Shown piece after piece: positions 1 through 7,100 of a stretch of 10,601 bases of DNA. The position numbers and the translations under genes were made by a program. Position 1 is the first letter of the stretch. Each line of letters starts with the position of its first letter. The DNA is from Cephalothrix spiralis (Eukaryota > Nemertea > Palaeonemertea > Archinemertea > Cephalotrichidae), in assembly GCA_032353305.1 (NCBI GenBank), contig JAUCNG010399255.1, positions 1-10,601 on the forward strand. The letters are read 5' to 3'. The notes under the pieces are model-generated. The model ran no database searches and was not told where the DNA came from. It worked only from the letters and a program-made list of their open reading frames with translations.

Positions 1-915
1 ATCTCTCGGGAACCTGATCTAAGATCAGCCAGATGTCAAAATACAACAATTTAAACCCCATCCAAGATAATGATCATATCTCAAGATCTCTCAACGTAAC
101 ACGATTATCTTCACACTGAAAACACCTGCATATATAAATAGCCTTCCGTTGAAGAAATGTATTAGTTATATCAGTGCTAGTCTAACCCCTTTGTAAGATA
201 CCCTTTGGTAGTATGTGTTATAAAAGTTTGTGAAACTTTTGATATACAATGTTCATTTAATACCCCAGTCCCAAGCGAAAATCTCGTTTGAAAAATGTAA
301 AAATTTTCGGTTCAAGTTTATATTTATAAGTTAGTCATAAAAATTCAGCTCAGTAATTAAGACGCTATTAGCCAAAATGTCTTCATTAATATTTTATTAT
401 TTGACGAGTTTATATGTTCCAATGCTGTAAATATTCTTGTGGACTCATGAAAAAGTAGGCCTATATAACCTTTTAATGTCCTTTATAAACATGAACCGTT
501 CCAGTGTTTGGGCGTTTCATGTAACGTCTTGTATTCTATTTTTTAACATATTTATCAAATTGTCTAAATGAAAATTAGGTTTATTTATTACATTTATATT
601 CAAAAGGGTCGGGCCCACTTTGAGGCGATCCGCATGGTCCATTATAATTCGATGCCATTTTCCACTGGATCTGACCTATTTCGGGGCCCAGGTGCAATAT
701 TTAATTTTACAAAAACAATTGTATTTGGCGCCAGCTGGGACCCCAAATTGTATTGGACTCTTTCGAAAATATAAATTTGACCATTAGCTTTCAGAAAATA
801 TAAGGATTAATGAGGTAAAGGTCCGCACTTCCGAGATTTTCGTGCAGTTACAAAATCGCGAACAAAAGTTTCAAACAAAAATACGCGATTTAAAAATAAC
901 AAAAACTATACCAAC
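1..915 (-). other. Partial intron, no exon seen
   Basis: This is the intron following the AAA2 Walker A exon. I looked on the minus strand for the expected AAA2 continuation and for strong GTAAGT donors and found none. Positions 608-745 are GC-richer than the surroundings and carry two GGGCCC-type palindromes. They contain a 68-codon plus-strand open frame (568-774) that resembles nothing I know and is probably chance or a decayed repeat. Confidence 0.7.
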
Positions 916-1128
916 CTCGTACACAGTAGTTTTACCACCTCCGGTAGGTCCTACCAACATGACACCATGACGTACGAGAAGGGTTTCGTAAAGTTGAATG
1001 ACCTTGACAATTTGGGGTTCGACGATTTGAAGTTTCTTATCCAGAATAACGTTTCTGATTTCTGTATCCAGTCGACCGTAGTCGTGTTCTGGGATCTCGA
1101 CGCCAGGGAACAAATCTTGGAGAATAGC
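916..1128 (-). CDS. DNAH6: Dynein heavy chain exon 9 of window (AAA2 Walker A)
   Basis: The exon has 71 codons and starts in phase 0 after aattttcag, with [18 protein letters not shown]. It continues to [20 protein letters not shown], the AAA2 nucleotide-binding loop (GPTGGGKT at exon residues 60-67). AAA2 in dyneins binds ATP but plays a structural rather than catalytic role. The donor chosen is GAG|GTTGGT at 915, which is weak (T at +3). An alternative GT four bases on (G|GTATAG at 911) would end the exon at 912 in phase 1; the next exon lies outside the window and would decide. Confidence 0.92.
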
Positions 1129-4100
1129 CTGAAAATTAAATCAATTGTATTTTTAGAAATCAAAATAGTTTTCGTATGAACATTTATCAAACATTGCATT
1201 GTCCGGTTATTCATTCGGTCGGCGGAACAAAAAAAATCACATAAACAAATCAATGCTATAAATAATGGTTTAGTTACACTACAAATGTATACCGAAATCC
1301 CAATAAAACGAATCCCATAAAAAACGAAAATAAAAATCGACACCCCCATCATAGATAATTAACTTACCGAATAATTACTAGTCAAAAATAGATCGTTATT
1401 TTATGTTTAAAAATAATCGAAGCAATAGATCGACAGTAAATATTAATAGGTTTGAGAAAAAAGCTGTAGGGTTAAAAAAATTTCGCGGAAGTCTCAGACG
1501 TCAGATTAAGAAAGACATCGGGGTAATTTTTTTTTGAAAGACTTTAACATTTTTTTCTACCGATGGCGGCGGGATTTTAAAAAAATTGTCCGTAAACCAA
1601 GCAATTAAAAAAAGGCCTCATCTCAAAAACTCATCTCGAATAATTACTAGTCAAAAATAGATCGTTATTTTATGTTTAAAAATAATCGAAGCAATAGATC
1701 GACGGTAAATATTAATAGGTTTGATTTGAAACAATATTTATCTAAATTAGTTGGAGGGAAACGGAAAAAGCAAAGTCATTTGAATAATTATTATAAATCA
1801 TATTCGAAGTATTGATGTAGAAATCGCTCGGATACAATTAAGTGGGATTTCGATTTAGGTGGACTTCAAAAAATAGGTCATGAAGCCAATAGACCACATG
1901 CTTGGGTCACTGGATTATTAACTTTTGTTGATTTTAGTACACACTAAAACCAACAAAAGATAATAAACTATGGCTATTAATTAAATGAGCATATTGTTAC
2001 CAGTACAAGTGAACAGTTAGAAGGCCCATAAATGACCAGAAAGAACCAGATTTAAAATGACGCCTCTACAAACGTTTTTGAATTTGATGTTAAAGGGATA
2101 CAAAAGAAAAAAAATATGTAACAAAGGAAAAAGTCGGTAGCCGAGTGTCTTTAAAGGCGATGGACGTGAAATCTAGCATTACTAGACGCTGGGGACCTGG
2201 CCTGGGGTTCGAAACCTCGGTGTATTTTATTTCTTATTAGAAAATGAAGTTCCGGTTTCGGTTCAATTTTACATCGATGCAGCCAGGGACCAGTGTCAAA
2301 GGGAAATAATAGATCCTGGGTACAAGGATCAGCTAGGCTTCTTATCCGGTGACACCTTATATTAAAACAAATTAAAAACGTATTTTGGATTATTTTGTGT
2401 GTTCGCAGCGACAATCGAACGTAGCGGCACTCACCTGAAACAAGATGGCATCGTCTGCTAAGAACTTGGGTAAATTGCTGTCACGAAGAGCACGAATGAG
2501 CACAATATCTTCTATTTTGTCTGGATTCTGTCGTTTTAAGGCACCAGCCATGACCAAGACGGACTTTACGGCTCTCATACCGAAATCGTAATGATCTTGT
2601 TGGGATAGCTGTTCACTACACAATTGGTACATCTGCGCCATCTTTTGGGCAAGAGTTTTTGAAGATTCGAAACCTTCTGAATATAGGATAACCTCAGCGA
2701 TAAGTCCTGAAAAGAATAATAAATTCGGTTTTATATCGAAAGTGCTTTGACAACATTAAAGCACCTAGGTATTAAAAATATAAATGGTACAAGGGTTTAA
2801 GATTACATTTTACAAAATCATAATTTCTTAAAAATGAATATTTAGTCATACGGCAAATAAAATTAGTTTTGAGTAAATTAAGTTTTATTATTTGCAACTT
2901 CAACTCAAATTATTGGGAGGGCGTCAGATGACTGGCTCAAATAGACACAGATGGTCCGCTTTATGAGCATTTACCCTTATGCCTGTAGACCTATCCCGCA
3001 CTCTTAATCTATTTTCTGGGCCTTTTTATCATTTAAAACGCGTCATCTATGCGGAAAAACCAGTATTATTTTCAATCTCTACAGTATTGGCTGGCCCTCT
3101 TTGAGGAAAGACCCAAACTAACCTTAAAATCGGACATGAATTTAGTACTAAGTTGCACTTTCTGCAAGATCTGGGTATACTTAATCTATGGTTTAAAACT
3201 GAATCTACTTACGGTAATTGGGTACCATCATAGATATAGGCCTAAATAGGGCCTTCAAATTGTCGGGCAGTTCGGTACGACCAGCATAACCGGGATTCAT
3301 AGTGATGAAAGCAGCACAAGTTGATACTAATTTAATTTCACGGCCTTCAAACATAAACCTCGAGACCTATAAAAAAAATAATATATCATTTTTTAATATA
3401 TACAGGATAACTATTACGCGATGACAAAATGATACTGACCATGGTGCATTGCATTAACTTAGCTTTGAGTGTCACAAAAAAATTCTATAATATTATTTTA
3501 AGAGTAGTCGGTTGGTTCGGATTTGATTACGAGAATTTACACGAGACCGCAAGGTCAAGTGCAAATTCGAGTATAATCAAATTTGAACCAGCCGACTTCT
3601 TATAAAGAAATATTTATTATTACGATATGTCATAAACTGAGCATTCGCTACAATAATAATGACGTCATCAAACACGTGATTCTAATTGCACGGAGCTAAT
3701 TCAACGGGATAGCGTGCAATTCGAAATGATTGCAGAAGGACGACATAATATGAACCGATAACAGTGTAATAATTTATAGCATGAGTCACATCGCGGGGGC
3801 CAACTGAATTTGACGTCAGGTTAATGGTGAGTAATATCAAGGACTCCGTATGTAGTCGTATTTTTTTTTAATTTGCAAAAGCATTCGTAATTATGATCGA
3901 ATAAACAGCAGTTTTTGATTTTAATAAAAACTTCATAAATAGTCCAAGATTTAACGTTTTGTCTTGTCTACCGGTGCTCAAAAACACCTTGAATGTCTCT
4001 TCTGAAATATAGATGTCATTTTAAGTAGGCATCTTTAGGAGTGAAAAAATAGAGCCTTACCTTTGCGACCTTGGCGTTTTTAATCGTAATCAACTGTTGG

Positions 4101-7100
4101 GCAATGACAGACAATACTTCGATGTAGATTCTGTTAAATTCATCAAAACAACACCATGCTCCGGACTGAGCTAAACCAGAGAAAAATTTACCCATCATCT
4201 GAAGACAGAAAAAATATTAAATGAAATTTCAAAAAGAAGACCAAAAATAAATAAACCCTATAAAAAGCAAAAAACGAATCGTGAATTTACTTTCTAAGGG
4301 TATACGTTTTCGGGGCCCAAAATAGGTTTCTGAATTATTGTCTTTCGATCGAGCGAGGAGGCTCGGGATATACTCGACTCAAGTCTCCATTTTGCTGTAA
4401 TATCAACTTCATCACTGTGTATATAAAAAAATATGAACCCTTCTACAATACAGCGGGCGTCGGATGACTTCTCGAATAGACACAATGGTCCACTTGCCGA
4501 GAATTTATCCGTATGCCTTGCAAAACTAATCTCTTAATCTATTTTCTGTATACCGATTAGTGTTAACCCTGAAGGGAGGAACGACCGAGCCACCCCGTAT
4601 CCAGTATATGTTCGAAGACCGTCAACCCTGGTAGACGAGTAATCAAGAAAACCATTCAGCAGCTCAAAGCCTCGTTATCTTTTTCTTCTATATAGGGCGT
4701 CAGATGACTGGCTCAAATAGACACAAGTGTTTGCTTGCCGAACATTTACCCTTAGGCCTGTAGACCTATCCCGCACTCAAATCAATTTTCTATACACTGA
4801 TTAGAGTCGGGTTTACCACGAAGGGAGGGACAGTGTCCCACTGTCCCACTCAACGTATTTAACCTGACCGAGCCACCCAGGTGGCTGTACGCTGAAGAAC
4901 TTTGCCCAAGGTTCATCCCGATGGAAAGTGGTGTCGAGACTGGGTATCGATTCAGGGACCCCTAGATCACAAACCCAGCGCTCTGACCACTTTGCCACTG
5001 AGGCACCGTTGGGGGACTGAACATTACACTGCTTTCTAGACGAAGAGCCAATACATTGATGGGGTCATAATAAATACCATAAAATACAAAAATTACGTAC
5101 CTTGTAATCTAAACCGTCAGAACAATTGAATACGACGCACTGTTTAGCAAGTGACTTAGCCAAATCTTTTGTAGTTTCAGTTTTACCAGTACCGGCTGGT
5201 CCTGCAGGTGCACCACCAAGGTCAAGTTGCAGAGCACCCATAAGGCACAAATAACAACGATCCTGTAGAGAGAGAGAAAAAAATATTTAAATCGAAATCA
5301 AATAAGGTTCATGCATAGATTCGTATGGTTAGAGGTACACACAACTAATTCATGCAGAAAAGAAAACAATACTGAATTCGACTTAAAAATCGAACCTTTT
5401 AAATATTTCCCCAAAGATTTGACCCCCACAAACTATATATTTCTGGAAAGGTCTTGGAAAATGCTCTGATCTCTCGGGGGGTTGAGATTTTTGCCCCACC
5501 CCTTTGTAATAAGGGTGGGATGGGGTGGTTGGCAAAAAACATAGTTTTTTATATAGCGATATCCCCTAAATTAAAAATCAGGTTTTTTGCCCCCCACCCT
5601 AACAAAGTAGGTGTGGCAAAAATCTAAACCCCCGATGGATTTTTATTTATAAACTTTATTTTTCAAGACAGATTGACAAAAAAGTGCAAGCCCTTATCGC
5701 GTGTCGCTCTGTGGTGCTAAACATAATATACAGTGCAGAAGGATAGAACAACTAATTACAAGAGAGGGATCAGCATTTTCCAATAACCTTCTAGAAATAT
5801 ATAGTTTGTGGGGGTCAACTACCAATATGCAAAAAACGTAAGGGGGGGGGCCGAAAATGGTAAAAATGTTGCCATTTTTCCGTCCAATTGTGTATAAAAG
5901 AGATCACCGCTATGTCCCTTATTTAAATCATGGAAGGCTATAGGCATCGTTTACAGAACCCAGTCTAACACTCACAGTTAAAGGTGTGATGACCAGTCTA
6001 GCTGAGGCTCCAAGATATTCATAACCATAAATGTACGTTGACAGCGACATGCGCACTACGCAGTTGTCTAAATCGTAGTCCCAATAATATCGCATCTGTT
6101 TCTGCCAATCAAAATTGGTTACCATATCGACCTGTGAATTGAAAAAACAGTTTAGTTTAGTATAGTTTAGTTTAGACAAATAATAAATCTCCCGTGGCGC
6201 ATAATTAGCATTTTAATATTTGAATAATAATACATTTCTTTGTAATACACTAATATTTTCACAGTTTTACCGTTGAATCTAGGTTATTCAATTTATTACA
6301 AATTCATTAATTTTCTGCCTGTATTTTTATTTATTTATTAACTTTATTTTCATACATCACATTGACTATTTAAAAAAATGCAAGCACTTATTGCACATTT
6401 CTCTGTATTTGGCACCCGCCATCCATTGTATAAAAAATGACTAACCGTGTTTAAATACGCAACAATTACACGGAACAATTTTATCACCTAACGATCAAAA
6501 TAAATTGCAAAAATCACTAGGGACGAGACTGTAGATGACGCCAATGGATCTCAAAATAAAGAGCAAATAAATTAAAAGTACTTACGCCTTGTTTTACCAT
6601 ATCGGTGACCATGTCTCTACCGTGTACATCGAGTGTGATGAGAGCGCAAAGTGTGGCACGTGACAGTGCTGGGAGTTGACCTCGGACGATGGAAGCTAAT
6701 TTGTTCAAATCCTAAAATGAAAAAAATCGAAATAAGAAAATATTATCAACATTATCGTTAGTTTAGTAAATGTCGGCCTCAATGAACCTCTCCGTCGCCT
6801 TATTATTAATATCAACTCATAACGCCGCTGCATTGACGATGGGATGGGTCTAACTGTCCGTTCCATGTTCCTTACCCAATTACCTTCCGAGTTATGAGCG
6901 ATCTAAATTCTCAAAGTTCACGGGGTTTATACAAAATTTAGATCGCTCATAAATTGGAAGGTAATTGGGTTAGGAACCCAATGGTTTTCGGGCCCAAAAA
7001 TTTAAAAAATTTTAATATATCTATCAGAAGTGCCTTAAAAAGTAAAAACGGTCATTCTGTGAGACGCCGCTAAAAACCCGTATCCTATTTGCTTAATTTT

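Larger units (their letters stand above)
1129..2434 (-). other. Intron with direct repeat, hairpin and SINE
   Basis: This complete 1306-bp intron has phase 0. It holds an 88-bp direct repeat (1368-1455 and 1637-1724), a hairpin at 1915-1966 and a plus-strand tRNA-Ser-like SINE (about 2131-2370). No further coding similarity to dynein was found, and the flanking exons already join in family order with nothing missing. Confidence 0.8.
4199..5100 (-). other. Intron with two SINE copies
   Basis: This 902-bp phase-0 intron sits between the AAA1 Walker A and Walker B exons. It carries a truncated SINE (4455-4595) and a nearly full SINE (4695-5025), both in gene orientation, about 100 bases apart. 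Open frames at 4294-4485 and 4813-4998 fall within or near these repeats and are not genes. Confidence 0.85.
5263..5975 (-). other. Intron with nested repeats
   Basis: This 713-bp phase-0 intron is dominated by the foldback element at 5419-5818 with its nested insertion. A run of nine G lies near 5842-5850. No exon is present. Confidence 0.85.
6132..6585 (-). other. Intron with pentamer array and repeat tail
   Basis: This 454-bp phase-0 intron is the shortest complete one here. It contains the second retroelement-like tail (6322-6480), and next to the acceptor the pentamer array at 6151-6175. Confidence 0.85.

Noticed and set aside
967-1179. 70-codon plus-strand open frame
   Set aside because: It is the antisense shadow of the AAA2 Walker A exon.
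951-1352. 133-codon minus-strand open frame
   Set aside because: It overlaps the AAA2 Walker A exon in another frame and extends into intron. It has no domain similarity, while the dynein frame on the same strand is unmistakable.
1368-1724. CRISPR array or bacterial repeat system
   Set aside because: There are only two repeat units, too long and with no spacer series, inside an intron of a eukaryotic gene.
2133-2221. Functional tRNA-Ser gene
   Set aside because: The anticodon-arm and T-arm regions look tRNA-like, but the 3' end does not pair with the 5' acceptor strand, and a SINE-like body follows.
3049-3249. 66-codon plus-strand open frame
   Set aside because: It overlaps the sensor-I exon in antisense and runs into intron and a repeat flank. 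It has no domain similarity.
4196-4198. ATG ATG at the start of the Walker B exon as a translation start
   Set aside because: It follows a splice acceptor directly, and the sequence continues the AAA1 domain in frame from the previous exon.
4813-4998. 61-codon minus-strand open frame
   Set aside because: It lies within the tRNA-like head and body of the SINE, and its start coincides with the A-box region.
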